Below are positions 45,225 through 55,490 of a DNA stretch of 64,000 nt, one piece after another. Both the position numbers and the translations under genes were made by a program. Each line of letters begins with the position of its first letter. Positions within the stretch are counted from its first letter, which is position 1. The DNA is taken from positions 83,617,656 through 83,681,655 of the forward strand of contig OW121847.1 of the NCBI GenBank assembly GCA_933228895.1, written 5' to 3'. The notes beneath the pieces are model-generated. The model did not search any database, had not been told where the DNA came from, and was given only the letters and a program-made list of their open reading frames with translations. The DNA comes from Platycnemis pennipes (Eukaryota; Arthropoda; Insecta; Odonata; Platycnemididae).

Positions 45225-47417
45225 AGCGGAAGATACAGCCTTCATTGTATCGAACCGCGAAAGCCTTCGTACCAATATAATCTGGTTAAAGTGACTCAAG
45301 GCACTCGAAACAAGCGTACTGCCAAAAGTGATAACTTTTATGTACTTCGTCAAGATACTTCACAAACTAAATACTAATCTCACACCAACAGTGATGTGAC
45401 AATAGCTTTATGACTTTTCTGTATTCTTTTGGACATTGAGAAATATCTCGTCTGCATTAAGTAGGACCGAAAATCATCCGTTGGTTTTTATTTCATATTT
45501 AATAATTGATCAAGCAAACGCAGGACCACTATTATATCACCGGTAAATGTTTTATAATTTGCATAATGAATACGTAAAAGAGGATTTTAAATTACCAAAG
45601 AAAAAAAACTATGTAGAATGTTGAAACAAGTGGCACAGATTCTTTAGGTATTTTCCCTATTAGGCGTATAATATGGAGTATTGAGGTTGATTGTTGATAG
45701 ACTCACGTCGTGAAACTACGACATGATGAAAACAAAAATAACATTTGATAAAATTCTACTGTTTTTATTCAGCCTCAACCAATTTTGATGCTATACACAC
45801 GTCATTCTCAAGAGATCTGAAAGGAGCAGGGGTAACATATGTTATTAAATACGAGGATGCTGAAGGTGTGGGGAAATGGGGAGGGAAAGGTTCTGGAGGG
45901 TTCGGGGTGCAATTGGGGTAAACTTTTTGAGTAAACTTAAGAAAAGGGAAAAAAGAGTGGGTTTGCAAGGCTACGGTGAGGCGGAGAGATCGTAAAGGGG
46001 TGGAGTAGGCAGCAGGACAGTTAAAAAATGTGAAAAGTTTACTGTGCCATAGTCAATAAATAATATATATAACAATGGGACCATATAACTTCGATGGGTT
46101 AGAATTTCAAAATATTCTAAGAAATCTGATTTGGCACTTTTATCATAAATGTGTTGAACAGTTGGGGTCAATTTAGATACGTATAACATGTCACATAAAT
46201 TTTTTGAAAAGAACGACGTGTTGTCACCATAAAGTAAAAGACAAGTGTTCATTGTACCTCACATTTATTTTCCTCCCAGTCTGTGCAATGCAAAATCACA
46301 AGTAGGTGTGTTAAACTGAAGTAGATAGACTCAGCTATTGTCCTTTGGTTGACACTTATCTTTGGAGTGGCACAACAGTTTACCAACTGTAAAAAAGGTT
46401 ATAGAGGCCCACTTTTACATTTTATTTGGGGTTGTTTTGACTAGTTTGTACCCTCAATGACGGGTGACTTCTTTCTCTTGTGTTTAGGTCTTGTCTTGGG
46501 GGGAAGTGGGGTACCGATGGGGTAGTCATTTCTCTGTTGAGTAATTTTACAACTAAGGGCGTGTTGTAAACATTTAGAAATACAGTTCCTAAATAACCTA
46601 CTCTGAATCAGCGCTGACAAGAAAACAAACTATGTTTTCACATTTCCACGGGTAACTTGCTAATAAAAAAAAACAGTTTTGTTTGGGATCATCACAACTG
46701 TAATTATGTTATCAATCTTACATACATATATTGTAAGTTGGCGATATGTAGAGCAAAATTCGGTATGGGTCAATTCTCGGACTCGAATTCTTGAAAGGCC
46801 CTGTTGTCAGAAGCTGCCTGAGCGTAGCTAATGTAAAGCACTCCAGTATTTGAGGATTGTTCTACCCAGCTTCTGGAAAATTTAAGACTTCAACTTACCG
46901 GACGCAGCACTAGCGAGTCAGACAAGTGGAGGAAGCCTCGTACGGCCATTTGTAACCCCTGGCAACATTGAAATTATATTTACTATCAAATCATACCTGA
47001 ACATACAGTTGCCTATACCACAGGATATTGGTTTTCAAGATAATTTAGTTCCTCCTGCTAATTGCAACTATAAGTGAACTAATTGGTTCACTATTTGGTT
47101 TGCCTCGATAATGACGCTTTAGTCGTCGAAACCGAGGTCGGTTTTTGCAATAAAAGGTGTGCTTATACCAAGTCATTTTTATTTTCATCATGAAAACATT
47201 CCACAAAGTAACGCCTGACAGTATTTCTTCGATTCTTAATCATAGGTCCAATATCCAAATGTAATCGCTCCTCTCCTCTCTGTACTCATTGTATCTATTG
47301 ACCATCTGGGAAAATCGTTTAAATCACTTTAACTAACCTATTTAAGAAATAATGCGATGCGTCGTCGTGACGGCATGTGCATCAGGTGATAATGAAATCT
47401 TTTTTTTTAACTTTTAG
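45225..47417. other. Probable intron of the right-hand gene
   Basis: No exon is supported. Two copies of a GAAATGACG...GTCGAAAC type motif occur: at 45775-45815 on the minus strand, and at 47103-47137 on the + strand. Otherwise AT-rich. Confidence 0.4.
47103..47200 (+). repeat. Structured motif, copy 2, with retroelement-like tail
   Basis: CCTCG, then ATAAT, GACG, loop, CGTC, GAAAC and CGAGG give two nested perfect stems (CCTCG/CGAGG and GACG/CGTC) around an internal loop. The tail (TTTTTGCAATAAAAGG and TCATTTTTATTTTCATCATG) resembles the sequence following the minus-strand copy at 45775-45815. Layout and GAAAC are hammerhead-like, but the strict CUGANGA core is not intact. Probably the end of a decayed retroelement. 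Confidence 0.45.
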
Positions 47418-49308
47418 GGAATAATGTCCGCTCCTTCGCGCCGGCCAATTGCCCCCAAGCTGGGTAACAGCTTCCTTACGAGGCAGCTGTCCCTCCAGAG
47501 TCCCACTCCTCCCATTCCACAGTCCACACTGCAACCCAGCCAGCAGTTGTCACACCAGCACAGGAAACTGGCCTTTCGGAGGCAGTCCTCGGAGGACCTG
47601 TCCCTACGCAGGGGCAGGCGGAGAGGTCGAGACACTCCGTCCCCCACGCCCTCCTCGGCGTCTGACAGAGGCAAGAGTAGAAACCCGCCCTCGACTCCGA
47701 GCGAGGAGAAAAGGGCCAATACCGCCGCTTCCGATCGCAGCTCTGACGTGCGGTGGAGGCAGGACGCTGTCCCCGCCGCCTTCAACCGGCACTTCCCTCC
47801 GAGCAAAGAACCGCCTCTATCCTCCTGCCCCACCGCCGCCTTCCCTCCGGGGGCGGCCGCTGGACCAATCGCTGGGCGTCCTATCACACCAGCCCGCCCG
47901 AGGCCCGTGCGCCTGGCGTGGGCGGAGAAGCGTAGCGCCACTGTTGTGCAGGCCGCTCCCATCACCACGGATACCCCACGGGCCCCGGATGATCCCGCCG
48001 ATGACGACGCCCCAGTGGAGGTGGTTGCGAAGAAGATGGGCCAGCCAAAGCCGGTGACGGGGAGCATCCTCAAGGCTCAGCTCGTGAGGAATCAGCATAG
48101 CCTCCCACCGATGGCCCCGGAAAAGGACTCCGTGCTTCAGACGAGACAACAGTTGGCGGACAAGCTCCGGAGGGCCTGGTGGGGGGAGGACCAGCTGAGA
48201 CCCAACTTGGATATCTTCCTTACTTGCCCGGCAAACGAAAGTAACGGGGGGGAGTGCTCGCCTCCGGGGGATGAGACGACGAAGGAAAGAGTGGCGAAGT
48301 GCTCTGAAAAGGAAAAAGTGAACGATAACCTGGAGGCATCCGCGGAACATAGGGAGTCCAAAATGATATCCATCAAAATTGACACTGTGGCGAGCGAGAA
48401 CTCTTCCAGAGAAGGCGATAACGAGGACTTGGTGCCGAATGGCAACCCGCAACAGGACTCCGTCGGTGAATCGCCCTCCAAGGGTGGGAATGGGAGGCCG
48501 AGACCGACGACACAGAGCCCCCAACAGTCTTCACCTCCGTCATCTAAATCAACTTCTTCTACGTATCCCTCCTCTTCCAGGGGCCAAGCTAGCGCTCCAA
48601 CCTCATCGAGCGAACCAAAAGCGTCAAGCAATACCTCTCCCGGTCACGCAGCCGGAAATGAATTCGTCTGTGGCGTCGAAGTCAGTGAAAAGATCAAGGG
48701 CATGAGCCCTTACGGGCAGGGATGCGCTGACGGCAGCAGTGGCTCTGCCGAGACCGCAACTCCTCGCGAGCCAGTTACGCCCACGGTCACCTTCTCGCCG
48801 ACGTCATCTCCGTCCGCTATTGGCGATGCCAGTCCGACGGGAGGTCAAGTCACGAATGGGTTCTCCGGAAAGGGGGCGTCAGAAAACAAGCGGGAGGCCA
48901 CGTCCGCGAAGGCGCAGGCCACCTCGGGGCAGGGTAATGAGAGCAAGGCCTCCGGCTTGGGCAGTGCCAGCTTCAGGAGAGCGCAGTTCAAGAACAGCGG
49001 CATGAACAGGAGGACGTTGGGTAGGAGCGTGGACTCCATCCCGTCCTGCACGGGGCAGGGTGGGGGGCCGGCCGGCTCCGGTGCAGTGTCGCCCGGGTTG
49101 GCCACGACGGTTAGTTCCTCGAGGACCAACACCAGCGTGTTGGTGTCGGCGCCCAATGGTAGCGCGACGGAGGCGACCAGCCGGGCGAAGGAGGAGGCGA
49201 TGAAGACAAGGAGAGGGATCCAGCAGGTCCATGAAACCACCGCGGAGAGGAACCCCTGGAAACGGAATGCAGAGAGTGCGGGGATAACCAGGTCATCCAC
49301 AGTGGATG
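47418..49308 (+). CDS. Large GC-rich coding exon, unknown low-complexity protein
   Basis: A poly-pyrimidine acceptor (CTTTTAG) precedes 47418; ATG at 47424 begins MSAPSRRPIAPKLGNSFLTR. The frame stays open for 628 codons to a donor (GATG/GTACGT) at 49308, leaving one base G. The product is rich in Ser, Pro, Arg and Gly, with phosphosite-like FRRQSSEDLSLRRG, a less repetitive block around RRAWWGEDQLRPNLDIFLTC (about 48166-48228), long Ser/Thr/Pro stretches, and RTLGRSVDSIPS near the end. I find no signal peptide, membrane segment or named domain. It looks like an intrinsically disordered cytoplasmic or nuclear protein. Antisense and alternate frames here are long only because of GC content. 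I do not recognise the gene. Confidence 0.8.
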
Positions 49309-51043
49309 GTACGTATTGCAAATGCCTTGCATTTTTTATTTACTTAAGGTTTATTTTATGCTCATTCACACTAAAAATATAATTACTGCAATAAATACAA
49401 AAAAATATAAGTAGATGGAAATATCGTCATATTTTGAATGGAAAGATAAAATGGTGGTATTCAATTCACTCGTTGCCCCTTTCTTGCATACTCCTGAGGG
49501 ATTGAAATATTGGCATGTGTTATTTCAACCGAGATATTTATTTTGCTGTGAAACCTTCTTAACTATCATTGATTTTTTCCTTTTCTTTTAGAGTAGAAAT
49601 TTGAAATATGTAAATGCTAAAATAATTTATGCAATTTTAATTATTATCGTAAATTATAGTCTGGGAAATTAGGGAAATCGTTTCACATTTGCTTTGGGGC
49701 ACGATTAAGATAAGTTCTGGGAAGAATTTCACTTTTTAAACTTTAAACTACTTCAATTTTATGGTCATTTATAAAACTAGATTAAAATAAACGCAATCGA
49801 TAGTTTACTCCATCTGTTTACAATTGTTTGGTGTCTTTTTGTTTATACTCGAGCCGATTATTCCATGTAAATATATTCCTGCTGAATATTTTTAACCAAG
49901 TCACATATTCATTTGTATTTGTCTTCTCCCTTGGTTATCTTTTGACGTTACGGTCGTTTAACATGGACACATTTTTCCCTTTCCAAAAAGCTTTTGACGG
50001 AGCGAGCAAAATCTTTACTATTTCATTTTTGCCTTATTTTCTACCCATCGGAAATAGATAGGAAGGGAAAAAATCGAAAGGTCCGAGAGCACGCAAACAC
50101 TTCCAGCCTTCGGTTTCCCCGCCGTTGGTGCAAGCATTCATCTCACCCCCGACTTGCCATCCCACTCCAAAATGTTTCGCGGCTCCGCGAAAGCAGTGGA
50201 AGAATTCCCCTAAATCGCCTCTGAATAGCACTCCTCCCCCCAAGTTAGCCAATCAAGACCAATCACTGCCCAGCACGGACCAGTGGTAATAAAATTGGAG
50301 AATAAGCGAATGGCGACTGGGGTGTGATAGGTTAGGGAACTGGAAGGCGTGTAAGCCCGGCCATAATCCGAAATGGGTACTGTCGGTGCTCCGTGCAGAT
50401 CCATCCTGTTAACCGTTCGGATGCCAAAGCTGAGAAGTGTTAGTTTTGATAGATGAGAAAAAGCTGTTAAGTAAACAAATAATATATTTTGAGTGATAAA
50501 TATATTATTTCCATCTAGTTTTAATGCGGGAAATTTGTCTTCTTCGCACGGAGATTTTACATTGCGGTTCACCAAAAGTTGCTGTTTAGCTCGGGTCAAT
50601 TTTGTCGTATTTTACTCACCGTACATCGTTGAGATTCGCACGTGGTGAATATATATATTTTGCATTGCTTACTTTAGTATTCCTTAACGTCTATGAAGTG
50701 AACGCCTCTCCAAGAAATAGGTTGCGTAAGTCCCTCTTATCATAATTATGATGACTCAAAGTTATGTGATTGAATTCTCTGCCGAACACTGCCATAAAAA
50801 GTAAATTATCATGATTCGCTATAGATATTATGTCAGTTATCTATAGATGTGTTTTATGACTTAAAATTACTCCTTACTTCCTAACAGAAACACGTTGTAT
50901 TTTCCGATATTTTGAAAATGCAGAAGTTTCAATGAATTTGAAGTCGCTGATGGAGTGATCCTGATGTCTTTTCTCCTCTGATCGCCGTGTGTTCCTAATT
51001 CCTTCGCTCTGCCTCTTCCGCCTCTGCACGCCACCAAACCAAG
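49309..51043. other. Intron between the two GC-rich exons
   Basis: The donor GTACGT and an acceptor ending AACCAAG delimit it; the flanking phases match (one base left, two bases supplied, Gly codon). Inside, 50060-50330 is CpG-richer with CCAAT-like words (AGCCAATCAAGACCAATCAC), possibly an internal promoter or enhancer. No other exon is evident. Confidence 0.6.
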
Positions 51044-51619
51044 GTGGTGAGGGCCCGCAGCCGGTCGAGTTCGGCCCGCCGTCGTCCCCGTCCGCCGCCG
51101 CCACCCCCTTGACCACCGCCGCATCGTCCCAGCCGAGGCCCTCAACGGCCGCCGGTGTGCGCCCTGCCGTCGACCGACCAGCCCTGCGCTCGGCCCCTTC
51201 CTTCGTGACGGCCGCGGCCGCCAAGCACCGCCAGAAGACGTCCTCGAAACGGAGGTCCGTGAGGCGGTCGACCGAGGACGACGAAGGCGCCGAGGGGGAG
51301 GGTGCCGAGGACGTGGGTGGCGGGGTTCGGGGCCCCGGAGGCGGCTACCCGAAGGGCAAGGGCGGCGTAAGGGGTGCCCACGCGGACGTGGTCACCATGG
51401 TGTCGCTGGTGAGCCCCACAGGGAGCGACACGGATGAGCCCCCACCTCAAGTGTTCTCTTTTCCGAGGGACCCGGCGGCTCCGGCGTCCGCCGTACCGAC
51501 TCCCGTGGCCGTCTCCTCCAGGGCGCAGAGCGCACGGAGGAGCGGGGGCCTCACGCGGATGCTGTCTATGGACTTGGAACCCGAGAGGTCCACCGCACAG
51601 AGGAAACTTCACAAAAGCG
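51044..51619 (+). CDS. Second GC-rich coding exon of the same gene
   Basis: The exon starts GT GGT GAG, and with the G left at 49308 restores a Gly codon, so RSSTVDG reads into GEGPQPVEFG. It is exactly 576 nt (192 codons), phase 1 at both ends, and stops at a consensus donor (GCG/GTGAGT). The product is Ala/Pro/Ser-rich, then basic (KHRQKTSSKRRSVRRST), then acidic and Gly-rich, then LTRMLSMDLEPERSTAQRKL, the least repetitive part. No domain is recognised. The symmetric phase makes it a possible cassette exon. The next exon is not found in the window, so the protein is incomplete at its C-terminus. Confidence 0.82.
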
Positions 51620-53080
51620 GTGAGTTAAGTGAAGGCAACGTCACATATTTACCACCCAAGTGACCCATCAATTTAAAATCGTTGGGAGTTGAGAATTGGA
51701 TTGGAAACATTATTATCTGCGTAGAGTGGATTGCAGAGACTTTCCCTTAAAAGATTGCATGCCAAAAGATAATCAGTGAACTTAAGTTTAGAAAATCATT
51801 AATTAAATTTCACCAATTAAATTCGCAGAATATATCACTTGCTTACATTATTCATATTCCAAAGCCAACATTAGCCAGCTGTCGTATTAACTGGCACGTC
51901 GCTTAGAAACGCTTACCGGAGATATTGAATGTAAAGAGTACTTATACTAAAAATGGTTTTTTAGCATGGAAAATAAGTAATGCATGAATGATATGCTGGT
52001 GTCTAGTTGGCGTTGTGTTACAGATAAAAATAGCTATGCGAATGATTGTTAAATACAGCTATTTATTTCCCATTGTTTCATTTTTGCCACGCTTTGTCTA
52101 AAAAGTCTAATGAGAAATAATATATTATACCTACTTCCATTCGTGTACTTTCTTATTCGTATTCCTCGATAGTCAAAATATGACGTTTCAACTAATTGTT
52201 AGCCTGGCTAGAGATTTAAAAGCCCACTGTCAGGATTATCGTAATCTGGTATGTGAATATCGTTACTCCAATACCTTTGAATCTAATATCACCATAAAGT
52301 ATTTTTCGTTCAAATGATAAAGAACATTTTTGTGTGAAAAAATTTCATGATTCTGTTAACATCTCCGTCGGTGATGGCTAGTAATGACAGTTGTGACCTT
52401 TATTTACGACTTCGGTCTGGACCCTTCACAGCTCGTGCTCAAACGATTCCTTTTCATGATGAAAATGGAAAAAGATTGCAGTATGAAATAGCTATATTCA
52501 AATTCCTTATGTTAATAAAACTTCTATCATTGAATCAATTTGCAGGTGTTAAATGTTCGCAGTATTATTTCGTGTTTTATCTTCCATTAAATTGAGATCT
52601 CTGGTTGTTTTTCTCTTTCAATTTAATTTATGCTGTTAATAATTCCCATTTTTAGCCAGAAAACTGTAATTACGAAGTATATTCATTTTCTTGTAAATGA
52701 GTATCGCTAACATGAAACATTCGTCGTTCTTAAACTTAGTTTTTTCCAATTTTCGCTACTTTTGTTTGCTTTATCACATTTTCCCTAGAGAAACAATACA
52801 ATCCGAATATTAAACGACTGTTTAGCGAACTTTCACCAGGGTATTCGTCTGTGTTAGTAATTTTTTTCCTTCCTAAGCCTGTCGATCACATTTTTAATTC
52901 TAGCTACTAATGGCTGTAAAAAGGGAAAGGTTACTGTAGATTTTTGAACTTTTTATTACAGATGGAAAATCAAACTTGGAAATGATAAAATATTCCAGAT
53001 ATTTTTCTCTATTCTCTCTAAAGTAAACGTCAGTGACTTGGTTGTAACTTTCAAAAAGGGCTGCATCTCAAAGGAAATTT
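51620..53080. other. Non-coding, probable intron
   Basis: No exon in the required phase is convincing. A short frame at 52347-52595 has no motif or good splice sites. Confidence 0.4.
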
Positions 53081-53560
53081 TCCGTGAGAAACGCCGACAG
53101 TTGACTCTTAGCCAGGGTAAACATTTCAGGCGCGGCATTAGAACGCGAAGTCATGCCTCATCTTTCCTAAGGACCATCGGAAATTACGGCGGCTTGGTTC
53201 AAAGACGGCGAGAAACTCGCAACGCTGTCGAGGGACAAGTAGAGCGTTGAGGATCGGGCGGCAAATCGCGTCACGTGATGCCACGGGACTCCACGAATCG
53301 CGTGGATTTCTCGGCTCTCGGCGATGCCCCGTTCCATCCCTCCCGCTCCCCCTCGCGCATAATTCCCATTGGTCGCTCGCCTTAGTCGCTGTCACAATCT
53401 CGCCCTTGAGAAATTTTGCACTTTCACCCTAATTGCTTGCTTTTTTCGCTCTCTCGCCCACGATCCCCTTTGGTGCATTCAAAAATGCATTTCATTTCTT
53501 TCTCTTCCTCTCTATCTCTCCGCATTCTCTCTGTAAGATCTTTCTGCCTCTCTTCTCATA
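53081..53560. promoter_or_regulatory. CpG-rich block, possible promoter or enhancer
   Basis: Enriched in CpG compared with its flanks. It contains an E-box (GTCACGTGATG), an inverted CCAAT box (CCCATTGGTCG) and pyrimidine-rich runs, and a donor-like CT/GTAAGA near 53535 follows. It could be an alternative promoter with a short first exon. Composition and motif words are the only evidence. Confidence 0.25.
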
Positions 53561-53984
53561 GCGTCCTCCTTCGCGTAGTCCAAGATTCAGAAATACCTTT
53601 ATATTTTTCCTCGCGCGCCCATGCATTTCCGCGTCTACACGCTTTATTCCCTACAGTGGAGGAAAAGGATACCACGATGAATTACGCCTTACCAGTTTGT
53701 CGTTGAATTTGAATCCTGTCACCATTGAGCTCTGCTCGGACAGAAATAACTACATTCAAAAGGACACATTACAAATAACGAGTTTTACGTACAGAATAAT
53801 CCATTCGTCTTAAATATGTAGTTCTACCCCTCCTTCGTTGGGCATCCTCAGAAAACATTACCGTGAAGTGTCAATTCTAGTTAGTAGTAATTCAAGCGAA
53901 TATTGGGATGAATGCATTTTTTATAAGTGAATATTGTCCATTAGTCCCAGAAACATTACATATGTAGATAGAATAAAAGCACAC

Positions 53985-54240
53985 GGAATGGTATCCCCGT
54001 GGGTAAAGCGTTGAGCCTGGGAATCTGGAGCAATAATCCGGGATAAGTCTTTGGGCACGTCCGATTAAACCCAAGTTAATTGATTTACTGGGTACCAGAT
54101 ATTTCAGGATACGTAACTAACCCCCCCGCCCCCACTACCTTGATGCGAGAATTTCTCACGCCGAAGACCTTAGTATTTGGTGAGCTTTACCCTCACCAAT
54201 CAGACCTACCTTCGGATTGAGCACTACAATTAACTCATAT
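53985..54240 (+). repeat. Possible SINE-like element
   Basis: It starts near GGTATCCCCGTGGGTAAAGC (box-A-like) followed by a structured GC-rich stretch and a tail ending near TCGGATTGAGCACTAC. The composition contrasts with the AT-rich flanks and it abuts a definite SINE. There is no second copy in this window, so the call is weak. Confidence 0.35.
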
Positions 54241-54297
54241 GAAACACTTTCACAATCTTTTTTGAAGGCTCATTCTTATAAATTAAAGCCAAGAGAG

Positions 54298-54624
54298 ATT
54301 GGGTTGATGTCGTGGCTATGGTAATTTAGTAATTGGCCTCCCATCCCGAGGGTCCGGGTTGAATTCCCGGCAGAGACGGATTTTTTAGTGGCAAACCGGT
54401 CCCTACTTGAGTGCCTAATGGAGGGCATTTCAAGTGCAGTACTCCGTCCGTCGGATGGGGCGTTAAGCCGTGGTCCCCTTGGCGCCTGTCGTTAAGAGTA
54501 GGCTAATGCCGACGTCGGGTTTCTCTCCACCCCTTCCACTATAACCTGAAATGTACCTACCATTACCCAATTACCCACCTATCCATTATGGCGCAAATTA
54601 CCTAAGCTGTCGGCTGTCTCTCCT
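54298..54624 (+). repeat. tRNA-derived SINE, copy 2 (near full length)
   Basis: The head has a box-A-like GTGGCTATGGTAATTTAG and a box-B-like GGGTTGAATTCCC. The body follows in the same order as copy 1 at 1-322, including CAGAGACGG, TACTTGAGTGCCTAATGG, GTTAAGAGTAGGCTAATGCC and CTGTCGGCTGTCTC. It is in opposite orientation to copy 1. RNA polymerase III boxes at one end followed by a shared non-tRNA body define a SINE. Confidence 0.88.
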
Positions 54625-55062
54625 GAATAACTACCTAACTAAAACCAAGACAATCAAAAGTAGCTGTATGAATCCTAAGTTTTTTATCGTGAGCACCATA
54701 TCTTTTGTCATACCCACTTGCCATTTGAGCCATTCGACGTGAGAGTAGACGATTGCTTCGCTGGGAATTTTCCCCATCCCACAAATTCTTTTGATTGTAT
54801 TGAATCCTATATCGAGAAAATTATAATTTTATAGATCTTGCATTTTAAGCAAACTCTTTTGCATGGAAAAATATGATAAATGTACGCCAGTAACCGAAGA
54901 ATAGGTCCCCTCGAGTATCACTCAGAACAACTCAAAATTTAACTTGTTATATGGGTGACTTTTTTCCAGATTTTTGTACTTTGTGATATTGACAATAAAT
55001 GTATAATCTGTAATTTTGAAGACAGGTGAAAAATATATCGGGAGTAAGGTTTTCAGTTAAAA

Positions 55063-55490
55063 AGTGGTTGAATAGTTATAGAGTTAGAGATAATCAATGT
55101 AACGGATTTTGTTAAAAGTTAATAATTTCCAATTAAGATCTACAACGTCTTTAACCCTCCCTACCTTCCTGGGGTCTTTTTTGACCCCAGCTATTAGAAA
55201 AAGTTGAATAACTTATTCGGTTTTACAGTTTTATGCATCATATTTTAAGAATATTCCGATAAAACACTTTTGCGTCGACTACATTTTTCATTTTTTTTTA
55301 ATTTCCCACAATAAGCCTTAAAAAATAATTTCTTGCTTGAGGTGAATTTTGACCCCAGGGAGGGTATGTGGACCTTAAATATACCCGAACGTACTTAATA
55401 GCTGAATAGTCAGAGAGTTAAAAGCAATGTTAAGGATTTTGTTAAAAGTTAATAATTTATAATTAAGATCTACAATCTCTTTAAGAAAAA
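55063..55490. repeat. Direct duplication of a 90-bp segment, one copy interrupted
   Basis: Segments 55063-55154 and 55397-55489 share GGATTTTGTTAAAAGTTAAT and AATTAAGATCTACAA with few changes. The first copy ends CTTTAA and then meets the MITE described next. The second continues CTTTAAGAAAA without interruption. Confidence 0.8.
55151..55378. mobile_element. TTAA-flanked MITE (piggyBac-like)
   Basis: The left end is TTAACCCTCCCTACC followed by a palindrome (CTGGGGTC...GACCCCAG). The right side has GACCCCAGGGAGGG, the reverse complement of the left CCCTCCCT..GGGGTC blocks, and a TTAA at 55375-55378. TTAA and CCC-starting ends fit piggyBac. The exact right end is uncertain. It differs in sequence from copies A and B. 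Confidence 0.65.

Noticed and set aside
47414..48524. Long minus-strand frames (219 and 235 codons) opposite the large GC-rich exon
   Set aside because: They are shadows of the + strand exon, whose splice sites and phases agree with the next exon; GC-rich sequence has few stops.
52347..52595. Possible third coding exon of the right-hand gene
   Set aside because: The required phase and splice consensus are not met, and composition is like the surrounding AT-rich DNA.
54298..54380. A tRNA gene, because of box A and box B
   Set aside because: Acceptor and anticodon stems do not pair, and a non-tRNA body shared with the copy at 1-322 follows, so it is a SINE.
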